Shown here piece after piece: positions 16,802 to 28,283 of a stretch of 64,000 bases of DNA; position 1 is the stretch's first letter; the number at the start of each line of letters is the position of its first letter. Origin of the DNA: Bradyrhizobium forestalis (GTDB taxonomy: Bacteria; Pseudomonadota; Alphaproteobacteria; Rhizobiales; Xanthobacteraceae); the NCBI RefSeq assembly GCF_002795245.1, contig NZ_PGVG01000003.1:1-64000 (forward strand). Reading direction: 5' to 3'. The position numbers were made by a program, and so were the translations under genes. The notes below the pieces were generated by a model that saw only the letters and a list, made by a program, of their open reading frames with translations, was not told the DNA's origin and searched no databases.

Positions 16802-18715
16802 ATGCTCGACTTCCTCGAACTGGAGGAGACGGTCGGCCGCGCCTGGCACAAAATGGTCGGCGTCACCGCGAGCTACCCGGTTCATGCCGATCACGCGGTC
16901 TCGCTTGCGGAGGTGAGGAGCCGCCTCGGGGTGATGTTCCGCGCGCTTGGCGGCGAGACGGGCGTGCAGATCGCGCGCGTCGGCGCGCGCCAGTCCGGGC
17001 ACCGGCTCGGCTGGCGGCAGCGCATCGGACTCGGCGACGAACGCCGCGAGCAGCCGGGCCGCGACAGCGCAACCATCTTCCTGCCGGATCGCATTGCGAT
17101 CTTCACCGACCGCGAGCTTAATGCATGCCTCTATCGCTGGCTCGCGGCATGGTTCGCGGTCGCGCCGATCGAGGCGATCACCGAGACCGATCCGCTCCGG
17201 CGCGATCTGCTCGTGCTGCGCCGCGCAGCCGAAACCGCGGTCTTTGTGCTCACGCAGTTTCCCGGGCTGGCCGCCGACTACGCGCAGCTTGCCGCGGCGA
17301 CCGCCGAGGCCCGGCCGCGGCGCCCTCTGCCTCGCATCGAGCAGGAGATCGAGCAGATCGTTCTCGCCCTGCTCGGCGGCGGACCTGCGCCCGCGGGAAA
17401 GTTGTGGCCGGCGATGATGGGAACGGGTCCGCTGCCGGACAAGGCGCCGCCGGGCTATCGCTCGATCCTGCCGTGTCCGCTCTGGGGCGATTGCTGGACG
17501 CGCGAGCTCTCGCCAGCGCATGCGGGTGAGGACGAATGCGCTGACGGTGCGGCGCCACCGGCCGAGGACAATCGCAAGCGCTTCGCGGTGCGCGAGGACA
17601 ATGCCAATCGCCGCGATCCCTTCGTGCTCAATCGCTTCGAGAAGATCCTGGCTACGGCCGAGATGGTCAATGTCGATCGTCCCGCGGACGACAGCGAGGA
17701 TGAGGATGCGCAGAAGGCAGCCGACGATCTCGAGGAGATCACGCTCAGCCGCCGTAGCGGCAAGCCGGCGAGCCGGTTCAAGTTCGATCTCGATCTGCCG
17801 CCGGAGGCCCTCGATGCCTCGCGCCTGAACGCGGACCTGACCTATCCCGAATGGGATTATCGCAGCAGCTCCTATCTGCCCGATCATTGCCGCGTGCTCG
17901 CGGGCGCGGCCTCCGAGGTCGGTGAGAGCTGGACGCCTGATGACACCATGCGCCGGCACATCCGCCAAGTGCGCCGCCGCTTCGAGGTGTTGCGGCCGCG
18001 TCACGAATTGTTGCGCGCCCAGGCCGACGGACACGACCTCGATCTCGATGCGCTGGTGCGCGCGCGCTGCGATCTCCACGCCGGCGGCAACGGCGCGGGC
18101 CTTGATCGCGTTCACGTGGCGATGCGCCCGCAGGGGCACGATCTCGCCGTCACGCTGCTGGTCGACGTCTCGCTTTCGACGGATGCCTGGGTCGACGGCT
18201 ACCGCGTGCTTGATGTCGAGAAGGAAGCGCTGCTCGTGCTTGCCCATGGCCTATCCGCCTGCGGCGATCACCACAGCATCCTGACCTTCACCTCGCGCCG
18301 GCGGTCCTGGGTGCGGCTCGAAACGGTCAAGGCGTTCGGGGAGCCGATGAGCGCAGTGGTCGAGCGCCGCATCGGCGCGCTCAAGCCCGGCTATTACACG
18401 CGGATCGGCGCGGCGGTCCGCCACGGCTCGGCCGAGCTCGCGCGCCAGCCGCAGCGCAAGAAGCTGCTGCTCGTTCTCACCGATGGCAAGCCGAACGACG
18501 TCGACCACTATGAGGGGCGCTTTGCGGTCGAAGACACCAGGAAGTCCGTGCAGGAAGCGCGCCGGCTCGGTATCGCGGTCTTCGGCGTGACGATCGACGC
18601 AGCGGCGCAATCCTATTTTCCGACCCTGTTCGGGCGCAGCGGCTATGCCATCGTCGGCAACATCAGGCGATTGCCCGCGGCGCTGCCGGCGATCTACCGG
18701 CAGGTGGCGCACTGA
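16802..18715 (+). CDS. norD: NorD, VWA-domain protein for NO reductase maturation
   Basis: This is a 637-residue cytoplasmic partner of NorQ. The C-terminal 200 residues form a von Willebrand factor A domain with the metal-ion-dependent adhesion site intact (LLVDVSLSTDAW), followed by LVLTDGKPNDVDHYEGR. The N-terminal two-thirds is helical and family-specific, with an acidic stretch (DDSEDEDAQ) near residue 300. It lies ten bases after norQ. VWA-AAA+ pairs of this kind load metal into NorB. Confidence 0.93.
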   Translation: MLDFLELEETVGRAWHKMVGVTASYPVHADHAVSLAEVRSRLGVMFRALGGETGVQIARVGARQSGHRLGWRQRIGLGDERREQPGRDSATIFLPDRIAIFTDRELNACLYRWLAAWFAVAPIEAITETDPLRRDLLVLRRAAETAVFVLTQFPGLAADYAQLAAATAEARPRRPLPRIEQEIEQIVLALLGGGPAPAGKLWPAMMGTGPLPDKAPPGYRSILPCPLWGDCWTRELSPAHAGEDECADGAAPPAEDNRKRFAVREDNANRRDPFVLNRFEKILATAEMVNVDRPADDSEDEDAQKAADDLEEITLSRRSGKPASRFKFDLDLPPEALDASRLNADLTYPEWDYRSSSYLPDHCRVLAGAASEVGESWTPDDTMRRHIRQVRRRFEVLRPRHELLRAQADGHDLDLDALVRARCDLHAGGNGAGLDRVHVAMRPQGHDLAVTLLVDVSLSTDAWVDGYRVLDVEKEALLVLAHGLSACGDHHSILTFTSRRRSWVRLETVKAFGEPMSAVVERRIGALKPGYYTRIGAAVRHGSAELARQPQRKKLLLVLTDGKPNDVDHYEGRFAVEDTRKSVQEARRLGIAVFGVTIDAAAQSYFPTLFGRSGYAIVGNIRRLPAALPAIYRQVAH

Positions 18716-18737
18716 TACGGCACAGTGTTGGTTTTCT

Positions 18738-18768
18738 GAGCTATTGCTCATCGTATGGGTATATGATC
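18738..18768. promoter_or_regulatory. SorC-type operator before the HAD/regulator unit
   Basis: GAGCTATTGCTCA - TCGTA - TGGGTATATGATC: two 13-bp half-sites in inverted orientation around a 5-bp spacer. The right half matches that of the site at 20652-20682 in 11 of 13 positions and has the same spacing. It lies 10 bases before the HAD gene, so binding would block transcription, as expected for autoregulation by the SorC-family product. Confidence 0.6.
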
Positions 18769-18778
18769 GAATGGCCGG

Positions 18779-19441
18779 ATGGACCAGGGCCGGCCAAAAC
18801 CCGATCTGATCATCTTCGACTGCGACGGCGTGCTCGTCGACAGCGAGCTCTTGAGCTGTCGCTGCCTGTCCGAGGTGCTGGCCGAATTCGGTCTCGTGCT
18901 CAGCGAGGAGCAGGCGCTCGAGCTGTTTCTCGGACGCAGCACCAAGGCGATCGAGCAGCACTATCGCGATCTCGGTCAGGTCGTGCCGGATGGATTCCTG
19001 CCGCGATTGAAGTCGCGCGTGCTGGAGACGTTCGCTGCCTCGCTCGAGCCGATTCCTGGAGTAGAGGCAGTCATCTCAGGGTTGACCGTGCCATTCTGCG
19101 TGGCCTCGTCCAGCGACATCGACCGCGTGTCGCTCTCGCTCGGCGTCACCGGTCTTCGGGCACATTTCGGCGATCGGCTCTACACCGCGCAGATGGTCAG
19201 GCACGGTAAGCCGGCGCCCGATCTCTTTCTCCATGCCGCCGAGAACATGCGTACATCGCCCTCACGTACGCTGGTGATCGAGGACAGCGTCAGCGGCGTG
19301 CAGGCGGGCAAGGCGGCCGGCATGACCGTCTGGGGATTTGTCGGCGGCGGCCATTATCGCACCCGTGACGGCCGCGCTATATTGTCCGCCGCCGGGGCCG
19401 ATCGGGTCTTCGCGCGCATGAGCGATTTCTGGGAGGTGTGA
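18779..19441 (+). CDS. HAD-superfamily sugar phosphatase
   Basis: This is a 220-residue haloacid-dehalogenase-type hydrolase. Motif I is FDCDGVLVDSE (nucleophile and acid/base aspartates). Motif II is CVASSSD, the motif III lysine is in RHGKPAPDLFLHAA, and motif IV is VIEDSVSGVQAG. A helical cap between motifs I and II places it with beta-phosphoglucomutase-like sugar phosphatases. The gene sits six bases before the SorC regulator, ahead of the polyol transporter. It may clear a toxic polyol phosphate or provide phosphatase activity for the pathway. The substrate is unknown. Confidence 0.82.
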   Translation: MDQGRPKPDLIIFDCDGVLVDSELLSCRCLSEVLAEFGLVLSEEQALELFLGRSTKAIEQHYRDLGQVVPDGFLPRLKSRVLETFAASLEPIPGVEAVISGLTVPFCVASSSDIDRVSLSLGVTGLRAHFGDRLYTAQMVRHGKPAPDLFLHAAENMRTSPSRTLVIEDSVSGVQAGKAAGMTVWGFVGGGHYRTRDGRAILSAAGADRVFARMSDFWEV

Positions 19442-19447
19442 GCCCGC

Positions 19448-20398
19448 ATGGCCGCCGAGAACGACAAGTCGAGACTCGACGACGCCGCGCGCGCCGGTTG
19501 GCTCTATTTCATTGCCGGCCACACCCAGGACGAGATCGCGAAGATGCTCCAGGTCTCGCGCGCCTCGGCGCAGCGGCTGGTCTCGCTGTGCCTCGCCGAG
19601 CGGCTCATCACCTTCCGGCTCGAACATCCCATCGCCGCGTGCATGGAACTGGCGGCGCGTCTGAAGGAGCGGTTCGAGCTCGTCCATTGCGAGGTGGTGC
19701 CGGCCGATCCCGCCGCGCCGCAGGCGGTGGCTGGAATTGCCGAGCGCTGCGCCAATTTGCTCGATTCCACGCTCCGCTCGGAGACGCCGGTCATCGTCGC
19801 GCTCGGCACGGGCCGGGCAGTGCGTGCCGCGGTCGAGCGCGTCACGCCGATCGACCGGCCCAATCACCAGATCGTCTCGCTGGTCGGCAACATTTCCGCC
19901 GACGGTTCGGCGAGCTTCTACGACACCGTCGGCCGGCTCGCCGACCGCACCGGCGCGCGGCACTATCCGATGCCGCTGCCGTTCCTGATGTCGTCGGAGG
20001 ACGAACGCAACAAGATGGTGCGCATCGAGCCGATCGCGAAGGTGAAAGCGGTCGCGGCCAAGGCGGATTTGCGCCTCGTCGGCATCGGCCAGATGGACCA
20101 GAAGGCGCAGGTTCACATCGACGGCTTCGTCACGCGCGACGAACTGTTCGAGATGATGCGCCTGGGGGCCATAGGCGAGATCACCGGCTGGGCCTATGAC
20201 GCGAAAGGCCGCCTGCTCAAGGCCGGCACCAACAAGCGCCTCACCAGCATCCCTCCGGAAGTGCCGGCGAGGACCACGACGATCGGCGCCGCCGTCGGCG
20301 CCGCCAAGGTCCCGGCGATTGCGGCCGCGCTGAGCGGCGGCCTGATCAACGGGTTGATCACGGACGAGGCGACCGCAAGGGCGATTCTGGAACGGTAG
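19448..20398 (+). CDS. smoC: SorC-family transcriptional regulator of polyol utilisation
   Basis: This is a 316-residue regulator. The N-terminal helix-turn-helix (GHTQDEIAKMLQVSRASAQRLV) is at residues 25-47. It is joined to a sugar-phosphate-binding domain with the phosphate-loop sequence ALGTGRAVRAAV near residue 120. SorC/SmoC proteins sense phosphorylated sugars or polyols. The location just before the smoEFGK-like transporter, plus identical operator architecture upstream of both units, makes it the likely controller of the polyol locus. The symbol is by analogy with the Rhodobacter sorbitol/mannitol locus. Confidence 0.82.
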   Translation: MAAENDKSRLDDAARAGWLYFIAGHTQDEIAKMLQVSRASAQRLVSLCLAERLITFRLEHPIAACMELAARLKERFELVHCEVVPADPAAPQAVAGIAERCANLLDSTLRSETPVIVALGTGRAVRAAVERVTPIDRPNHQIVSLVGNISADGSASFYDTVGRLADRTGARHYPMPLPFLMSSEDERNKMVRIEPIAKVKAVAAKADLRLVGIGQMDQKAQVHIDGFVTRDELFEMMRLGAIGEITGWAYDAKGRLLKAGTNKRLTSIPPEVPARTTTIGAAVGAAKVPAIAAALSGGLINGLITDEATARAILER

Positions 20399-20451
20399 GG
20401 CGCGACCTCGCCATTTGCTCGCGAGGCGGGCGACCTTTCCACCCACACCGC

Positions 20452-20557
20452 TGTCATCGCCCGCGCAGGCGGGCGATCCAGTACGCCGCGGCCAAGCTTG
20501 GGGCAAACCAATAGACGACACGGAGTACTGGATGCCCCGCCTTCGCGGGGCATGACG
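20452..20557. repeat. Bradyrhizobium-type intergenic repeat with inverted ends
   Basis: TGTCATCGCCCGC..GCGGGCGATCCAGTA at the left and TACTGGATGCCCCGCC..GGCGGGGCATGACG-like sequence at the right form a long imperfect palindrome with smaller hairpins in each arm. It lies in the 311-base gap between smoC and the transporter genes, upstream of the operator at 20652. No gene is visible in the rest of the gap. Confidence 0.75.
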
Positions 20558-20651
20558 CCGAGGTTGGGGGCGGCATCCCCTCCCGCACCGCAGCACTCAT
20601 AAGTTGCTGGAACACCCGTGCGCCTGCTTGACAACCGTCCTTCCTTGCGTT

Positions 20652-20682
20652 GAACATACGCCCAACGCGTGGGCATATGCTC
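20652..20682. promoter_or_regulatory. SorC-type operator before the polyol transporter operon
   Basis: GAACATACGCCCA - ACGCG - TGGGCATATGCTC: 13-bp inverted half-sites with two mismatches and a 5-bp spacer, centred about 43 bases before the GTG start of the binding-protein gene. The same arrangement occurs at 18738-18768. This is the best candidate binding site for the SorC-family regulator encoded just upstream. Confidence 0.7.
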
Positions 20683-20709
20683 AAAAGCGCGAGTCCAAGG
20701 GAGGTCACC

Positions 20710-22023
<1,314 letters not shown>

Positions 22024-22115
22024 ACCCGAGCTCTTCCTCCTGAGCTCAGACTCGCGGCCATCCGCCCATCCCCGGATGGATGGCCGCCTTCTTCTTCCCG
22101 GCAGAGGAGAAGCCA

Positions 22116-22988
22116 GTGGCAACCCGGCAGACGCAATTCCTCGCACGGTCGCTCTTGAGCCCGGCCGTCGGGCTGCTGTTCATCTGGATGATCGTCCCGC
22201 TGGCGCTGACGATCTACTTCTCGACGCTGCATTACAGTCTGCTCGACCCCGGCTCTGAATCGTTCGTCGGCCTGGAGAACTTCCGCTACTTCCTCACCGA
22301 TCCCGCTTTCCTAGCCTCGCTCCAGAATACGCTGGTGCTCGTTGGCTCCGTGCTGGCGCTGACCATCCTGCTCGGCATTCCCCTGGCGCTGCTGATGGAC
22401 CAGCCCGTGATCGGGCGCAACTTCGTCCGCCTGATGGTGATCGCCCCGTTCTTCGTGATGCCGACAGTGAGCGCGCTGGTCTGGAAGAATCTGCTGATGC
22501 ATCCGGTGTCGGGATTGTTCGCCTGGCTCGCCTCTCTGTTCGGCCTGACGCCGATCGATTGGTTCAACGATGTACCGCTGTTTGCGGTGATCCTGATCGT
22601 AACGTGGCAATGGCTGCCGTTCGCGACGCTGATCCTGCTCACAGCGCTGCAATCGCTCGACGAGGAGCAGAAGGAAGCCGCCGAGATGGATGGCGCCAGC
22701 GCCGTCTCGACCTTCATCTACATCACCCTGCCGCACCTCGCGCGTCCCATCACGGTGGTGATCCTGATCGAGACCATCTTCCTGCTCACCGTGTTCGCCG
22801 AGATCTTCGTCACCACCGGCGGCGGGCCGGGCCTGCAAACGACGAACATCGCGTTCCTGATCTATTCGCAGGCGCTGATCCAGTTCGACGTCGGCAGTGC
22901 GTCGGCGGGCGGCCTCGTCGCTGTGGTGATCGCCAATATCGTCGCCTTCTTCCTGGTCCGCATCGTCGGCCGCAACCTGGAGGCCTGA
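22116..22988 (+). CDS. smoF: Polyol ABC transporter permease (SmoF-like)
   Basis: This is a membrane subunit of 290 residues in the MalF class with six helices. The cytoplasmic EAA loop is EEQKEAAEMDGASAVSTFIYITLPHL near residue 190. The GTG start at 22116 has GAGGAG seven bases upstream. The open frame extends back to 22080, but that start has no ribosome binding site. It is followed by the second permease after one base. Confidence 0.88.
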   Translation: MATRQTQFLARSLLSPAVGLLFIWMIVPLALTIYFSTLHYSLLDPGSESFVGLENFRYFLTDPAFLASLQNTLVLVGSVLALTILLGIPLALLMDQPVIGRNFVRLMVIAPFFVMPTVSALVWKNLLMHPVSGLFAWLASLFGLTPIDWFNDVPLFAVILIVTWQWLPFATLILLTALQSLDEEQKEAAEMDGASAVSTFIYITLPHLARPITVVILIETIFLLTVFAEIFVTTGGGPGLQTTNIAFLIYSQALIQFDVGSASAGGLVAVVIANIVAFFLVRIVGRNLEA

Positions 22989-22989
22989 C

Positions 22990-23820
22990 ATGGCACGGAT
23001 GGCGACGACGCGGCGGGTGGCGATATCGACGGCGGTAGCCTGGTTGTTCGGGTTGCTGATCTTCTTCCCGATCCTCTGGATGGGGCTGGCGAGCTTCAAG
23101 ACCGAGCTCGAGGCCTTCGCGGTCCCGCCATCCTTCCTGTTCTTCCACTGGACCACGGAAAACTACGCGACCGTGCAGGAGCGCAGCGACTATCTGCACC
23201 ACGCGATGAACTCGATCATCATCGCGGGCGGCTCGACGCTCATTGCGCTCTTGATCGCCATTCCCGCGGCCTGGTCGATGGCGTTCTCGCCGACCAAGCG
23301 CACCAAGGACATCCTGCTCTGGATGCTCTCGACCAAGATGATGCCGCCTGTCGGCGTGCTGGTGCCGATCTACCTGATCTACAAGAGTTTCGGCCTGCTC
23401 GATTCCCGCATCGGCCTCGTCTTCATCCTCTGCCTCGGCAACTTGCCGATCGTGATTTGGATGCTGTTCACCTATTTCAAGGAGATCCCGCGCGACATTC
23501 TCGAAGCCGCGCGCATGGACGGCGCAACGATCGGCCGCGAGCTCGTCTACGTGCTGACGCCGATGGCGATCCCCGGGCTGGCGTCCACGCTGCTGCTCAA
23601 TTTGATCCTCGCCTGGAACGAGGCGTTCTGGACGCTGAACCTGTCGACCTCGAACGCGGCGCCGCTCACCACGTTCATCGCCTCCTATTCGAGCCCGGAA
23701 GGGCTGTTCTGGGCAAAGCTGTCGGCGGCGTCCACGCTGGCGATCGCGCCCATTCTCGTCCTCGGTTGGTTCAGCCAGAAGCAGCTCGTGCGCGGGCTCA
23801 CCTTCGGTGCGGTGAAGTAG
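22990..23820 (+). CDS. smoG: Polyol ABC transporter permease (SmoG-like)
   Basis: This is the second membrane subunit (276 residues) in the MalG class, with six hydrophobic helices. The EAA loop is [31 protein letters not shown] near residue 175. It is the partner of the preceding permease in the heterodimeric pore and is followed after 14 bases by the ATPase gene. Confidence 0.88.
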   Translation: MARMATTRRVAISTAVAWLFGLLIFFPILWMGLASFKTELEAFAVPPSFLFFHWTTENYATVQERSDYLHHAMNSIIIAGGSTLIALLIAIPAAWSMAFSPTKRTKDILLWMLSTKMMPPVGVLVPIYLIYKSFGLLDSRIGLVFILCLGNLPIVIWMLFTYFKEIPRDILEAARMDGATIGRELVYVLTPMAIPGLASTLLLNLILAWNEAFWTLNLSTSNAAPLTTFIASYSSPEGLFWAKLSAASTLAIAPILVLGWFSQKQLVRGLTFGAVK

Positions 23821-23834
23821 GGGGCTGCCGGATC

Positions 23835-24842
<1,008 letters not shown>

Positions 24843-24873
24843 CAAGAAACGGCAAGACAACGGAAAGACGACC

Positions 24874-25647
24874 ATGTACCTGGAAAAGTTCAAGCTGAAC
24901 GGCAAGACCGCGTTCATCACCGGCGGCGGGCAGGGCATCGGCCTTGGCTGCGCCGAGGCGTTGGCCGAGGCCGGCGCCCGGGTCATCATCGGCGACCGTG
25001 ACAGCAAGATCGCCGACAGCGCCAAAGCCAGCCTGAAAGCGAAGGGCTTTGACGTCGAGACCGCGATCATGGACGTCACAGACACCAAACGCGTGGCCGA
25101 GGTCGCCAACGCCCTCGTCGCCCGCCACGGCAAGGTCGATATCCTCGTCAACAATGCCGGCATCGCGCGCAGCGAGACGCCGGCGGAGACCGTCACCGAC
25201 GAGCACTGGCTCAACGTCATCGACGTCAATCTCAACGGCACCTTTTGGTGCTGCCGCGAGTTCGGCAAGCACATGCTGAAGGCCAAGAGCGGTGCCATCG
25301 TCAATGTCGGCTCGATGTCGGGCTTCATCGTCAACAAGCCGCAGGAGCAGTGCTTCTACAACGCCTCCAAGGCCGGCGTGCACCATCTGACCAAGTCGCT
25401 GGCCGCCGAATGGGGTGCGCGCGGCATCCGCGTCAACGCGGTGGCGCCGACCTATATCGAAACGCCGCTCAATGCCTTCGTGAAGAGCAACCCGAAAATG
25501 TACGATGCCTGGATCGGTGGAACTCCGATGGCGCGGATGGGGCAGGTCGAGGAGATTGCCTCGGTCGTGCTGTTCCTCTCCTCGGAGGCCGCGAGCCTGA
25601 TGACCGGCAGCATCGTGCTGGTGGATGGCGGCTACACTTGCTGGTAG
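24874..25647 (+). CDS. smoS: SDR polyol dehydrogenase (sorbitol/arabitol/galactitol type)
   Basis: This is a short-chain dehydrogenase of 257 residues. The NAD-binding motif is TGGGQGIGLG near residue 15, with LVNNAGIA near 88. The catalytic residues are Ser in GSMSG, Tyr and Lys in YNASKAG. The C-terminus DGGYTCW matches a group that includes galactitol, sorbitol and D-arabitol (ribulose-forming) dehydrogenases. It oxidises an imported polyol to a ketose. Neighbouring kinases for ribulose and fructose suggest it may act on both arabitol- and sorbitol-type substrates. The symbol is by analogy. Confidence 0.82.
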   Translation: MYLEKFKLNGKTAFITGGGQGIGLGCAEALAEAGARVIIGDRDSKIADSAKASLKAKGFDVETAIMDVTDTKRVAEVANALVARHGKVDILVNNAGIARSETPAETVTDEHWLNVIDVNLNGTFWCCREFGKHMLKAKSGAIVNVGSMSGFIVNKPQEQCFYNASKAGVHHLTKSLAAEWGARGIRVNAVAPTYIETPLNAFVKSNPKMYDAWIGGTPMARMGQVEEIASVVLFLSSEAASLMTGSIVLVDGGYTCW

Positions 25648-25686
25648 GCTTATCGTCAAAACTGACGAGAGCTTCCGGGAGCGACA

Positions 25687-27333
25687 ATGCCGCGAGCGTA
25701 TATCGGCGTCGACGTTGGGACCACGAGCACGCGGGCAGGGGTGTTTGACGAGGTCGGCACCTTGCTGGCGACCGCCCGGCACCCGATCAGGATCTGGCAT
25801 GAGGCCGGCGACATCGTCGAGCAGTCCTCGCAGGACATCTGGGAGGCCTGCGTCACATCGGTGCGCGCGGCGATGGCGGAAGCAGCGATCGCGCCCGACA
25901 GCATCGGCGGCATCGGTTTTGACGCCACCTGTTCCCTCGTGGTGCTTGATCCGCAAGGCGAGCCGCTCACCGTCAGCACCTCCGGCGAGGCGCAGCGCAA
26001 CGTCATCGTCTGGATGGACCACCGCGCCACGGCTGAAGCGCGGCTGATCAACGAGACCGAGGATGCCGTGCTGCGCTATGTCGGCGGCTCGATCTCGCCA
26101 GAGATGGAGATGCCGAAGCTGCTCTGGCTGAAGCGGCATCTGCGCGCGAGTTTCGACGCCGCAGGTCACTTCTTCGATCTGGCCGACTATCTGACCTGGC
26201 GCGCGACCGGCGCGCTGCAGCGCTCGACCTGCACCGTCACCTGCAAATGGAACTATCTCGCCCATGACGGCGGCGGCTGGAGCGCGCCGTTCTTCAAGCG
26301 CATTGGATTATCGGATTTCGTCGCTGAGAAATATGCCAGGATCGGCACCGAGATCGTCGCACCCGGTACCCGCCTCGGTGCAGGTCTCACCGGCACTGCC
26401 GCGGCTGAACTCGGCCTGTCAGCGGGCACCCCGGTCGGCGCGTCCCTGATCGATGCCCATGCCGGCGGCATCGGCGCGATCGGCGGGCGGGATGGGGCGG
26501 GCGGGGCGAGCGACGTCAGCGACCGTCTCGCCTACATCATGGGAACGTCGGCCTGCATCATGGCAACGACGAAGGAGCCGTGCTTCGTCCCCGGCGTGTG
26601 GGGGCCATACTATTCCGGCATGGTGCCGGAGTTCTGGCTGAACGAAGGCGGACAGTCGGCGGCAGGCGCTGCGATCGACCATCTGCTCAAGTCGCATCCC
26701 GGCCATGCCGAGGCGAGCGCGGCGGCGCGGAGCGAGGGCGTCGACCTCATCGAGTTCCTCGAGCGCCGCATCATCGCGCGCGCGGGCGATGCCAGCTGCG
26801 CCGCGCTGCTGGCGCGCGACGTCCACGTGCTTCCGGAATTCATCGGCAACCGCTCGCCTTATGCCGACCCCGACACGCGCGCGGTGATCGCCGGCCTCGA
26901 TCTCGACACCGACATCGCCTCGATGGAGCGGCTGTTCGTCGCCGGCCTCTGCGGTCTTGCCTACGGGCTCGCCGAGGTGATCGAAGCCTTTGCGGCGCAT
27001 GGGGTGCGCTCAAACATCATGGTCATGGGTGGCGGCGCCAGCCGGAGCCCTTTGGTGCGTCAGATCATGGCCGACACCACTGGCCTCACGGTCGCGCTGC
27101 CGCAGACGAAGGAGCCGGTGCTGCTGGGCGCCGCGATGCTCGGTGCCGTCGCCGGCGGCGCCTATGCCTCGATCGGCGAGACCATGGCCGGGATGTCGGC
27201 GCTGGGACGCAAGAGCGAGCCGACCGCACCCGACATGGCCGCATTTCACACGAAGAAGCGTGAGGTCTACAAGCTGCTGCGCGAGGTCGATCGTCGCAGT
27301 CGTGCCGCGATGCGCGGCATCGCGAGAGGTTGA
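25687..27333 (+). CDS. FGGY-family pentulose kinase, D-ribulokinase type
   Basis: This is an ATP-dependent sugar kinase of 548 residues. It starts with the phosphate-binding loop GVDVGTTSTRAGVFD and contains GIGFDATCSLVVLD near residue 80. The TCSLV sequence is the reported signature of D-ribulokinases of the FGGY/YDR109C group. Later landmarks are GTSACIM and the adenosine-binding MVMGGGASRSPLVRQIMAD. It would convert D-ribulose to D-ribulose 5-phosphate, which fits D-arabitol or ribitol oxidation by the preceding dehydrogenase. It overlaps or abuts the fructokinase gene. Confidence 0.85.
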   Translation: MPRAYIGVDVGTTSTRAGVFDEVGTLLATARHPIRIWHEAGDIVEQSSQDIWEACVTSVRAAMAEAAIAPDSIGGIGFDATCSLVVLDPQGEPLTVSTSGEAQRNVIVWMDHRATAEARLINETEDAVLRYVGGSISPEMEMPKLLWLKRHLRASFDAAGHFFDLADYLTWRATGALQRSTCTVTCKWNYLAHDGGGWSAPFFKRIGLSDFVAEKYARIGTEIVAPGTRLGAGLTGTAAAELGLSAGTPVGASLIDAHAGGIGAIGGRDGAGGASDVSDRLAYIMGTSACIMATTKEPCFVPGVWGPYYSGMVPEFWLNEGGQSAAGAAIDHLLKSHPGHAEASAAARSEGVDLIEFLERRIIARAGDASCAALLARDVHVLPEFIGNRSPYADPDTRAVIAGLDLDTDIASMERLFVAGLCGLAYGLAEVIEAFAAHGVRSNIMVMGGGASRSPLVRQIMADTTGLTVALPQTKEPVLLGAAMLGAVAGGAYASIGETMAGMSALGRKSEPTAPDMAAFHTKKREVYKLLREVDRRSRAAMRGIARG

Positions 27334-27338
27334 AACCA

Positions 27339-28274
27339 ATGCTGATTGCCTGCGGCGATGCGCTGATCGATTTCGTGCCGACGCAAAACACGGAAGGGCG
27401 CGAGGCGGTGATGCCCGCGGTCGGCGGCTCCTGCCTGAACGTCGCGATCGGCATGGCGCGGCTGGGCGCGCCGACCGGTTTCGTCGGCGGCATCTCGACC
27501 GACTTGTTCGGGCAGATGATCGTCGACCACGCAACCGCCTCCAACGTCGACCTCAGTCTCGCCACCCGCAGCGATCACCAGACTACGCTCGCCTTCGTCC
27601 GCATCGTCGCGGGCGAGTCGCATTACGCGTTCTACGATGCCGAGACCGCGACGCGGAATTGGACTTACCGGCGCGGGACAATTCCGCTCGACAGGGGCGA
27701 AGCTCTCCATGTCGGCTCGACCACGCTCGTCAACGACCATGGCGCGGCCGAAACCAAGGCGCTGATCGCTGACGCGCGGGCGTCGTCCACGATCTCGTTC
27801 GATCCGAATTGCCGACCGAACCTCGTCAAGGACAAGCCGGTCTATCTCGCGCGCATGGCCGAGTTCGCGGGGAGCGCCGATCTCATCAAGATGTCGGACG
27901 TCGACTTCGCCTATCTCTTCGGCGAGGAGCCTTATCAGCAGCGCGCGAGCGCGCTGCTGGGGCAGGGCACGAGCCTCGTCGTCATCACCCGTGGCAACAA
28001 CGGCGCGATCGCCTGGCACGCGGCCGCAGGGCAGATCGAGGTGCAAGCACCAAAGGTCGAGGTGGCCGACACCATCGGCGCAGGCGACAGCTTTCAGGCG
28101 GCGCTGCTGTTCGCTCTGCACAAGCAGGGACGCATCGCCCGACCGCGATTGAAGGACATCCGCGCGGACGAGCTCCGCCGCGCACTGTCCTTTGCCGCCA
28201 ATTGCGCCGGCCTGACCTGCACCCGTCCGGGTGCCGATCCGCCCTGGAGCTATGAGGTCAAGTGGGGCTGGTAG
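27339..28274 (+). CDS. PfkB-family fructokinase
   Basis: This is a carbohydrate kinase of 311 residues in the ribokinase/PfkB family. It has the N-terminal GGSCLNVAIGMARLG motif and the C-terminal signature ADTIGAGDSFQAALL, which carries the catalytic aspartate. It is close in style to bacterial fructokinases and would phosphorylate fructose released from sorbitol or mannitol. The ATG at 27339, behind AGAGG, is used; a TTG at 27330 overlapping the kinase stop is an alternative. It is the last gene of the polyol operon and is followed by a palindromic repeat. Confidence 0.84.
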   Translation: MLIACGDALIDFVPTQNTEGREAVMPAVGGSCLNVAIGMARLGAPTGFVGGISTDLFGQMIVDHATASNVDLSLATRSDHQTTLAFVRIVAGESHYAFYDAETATRNWTYRRGTIPLDRGEALHVGSTTLVNDHGAAETKALIADARASSTISFDPNCRPNLVKDKPVYLARMAEFAGSADLIKMSDVDFAYLFGEEPYQQRASALLGQGTSLVVITRGNNGAIAWHAAAGQIEVQAPKVEVADTIGAGDSFQAALLFALHKQGRIARPRLKDIRADELRRALSFAANCAGLTCTRPGADPPWSYEVKWGW

Positions 28275-28283
28275 GCCGCGCTT

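Noticed and set aside
20452..20557. Possible insertion sequence because of inverted ends
   Set aside because: It is only about 105 bases long, has no transposase frame and no clear target duplication. It fits a dispersed intergenic repeat better.
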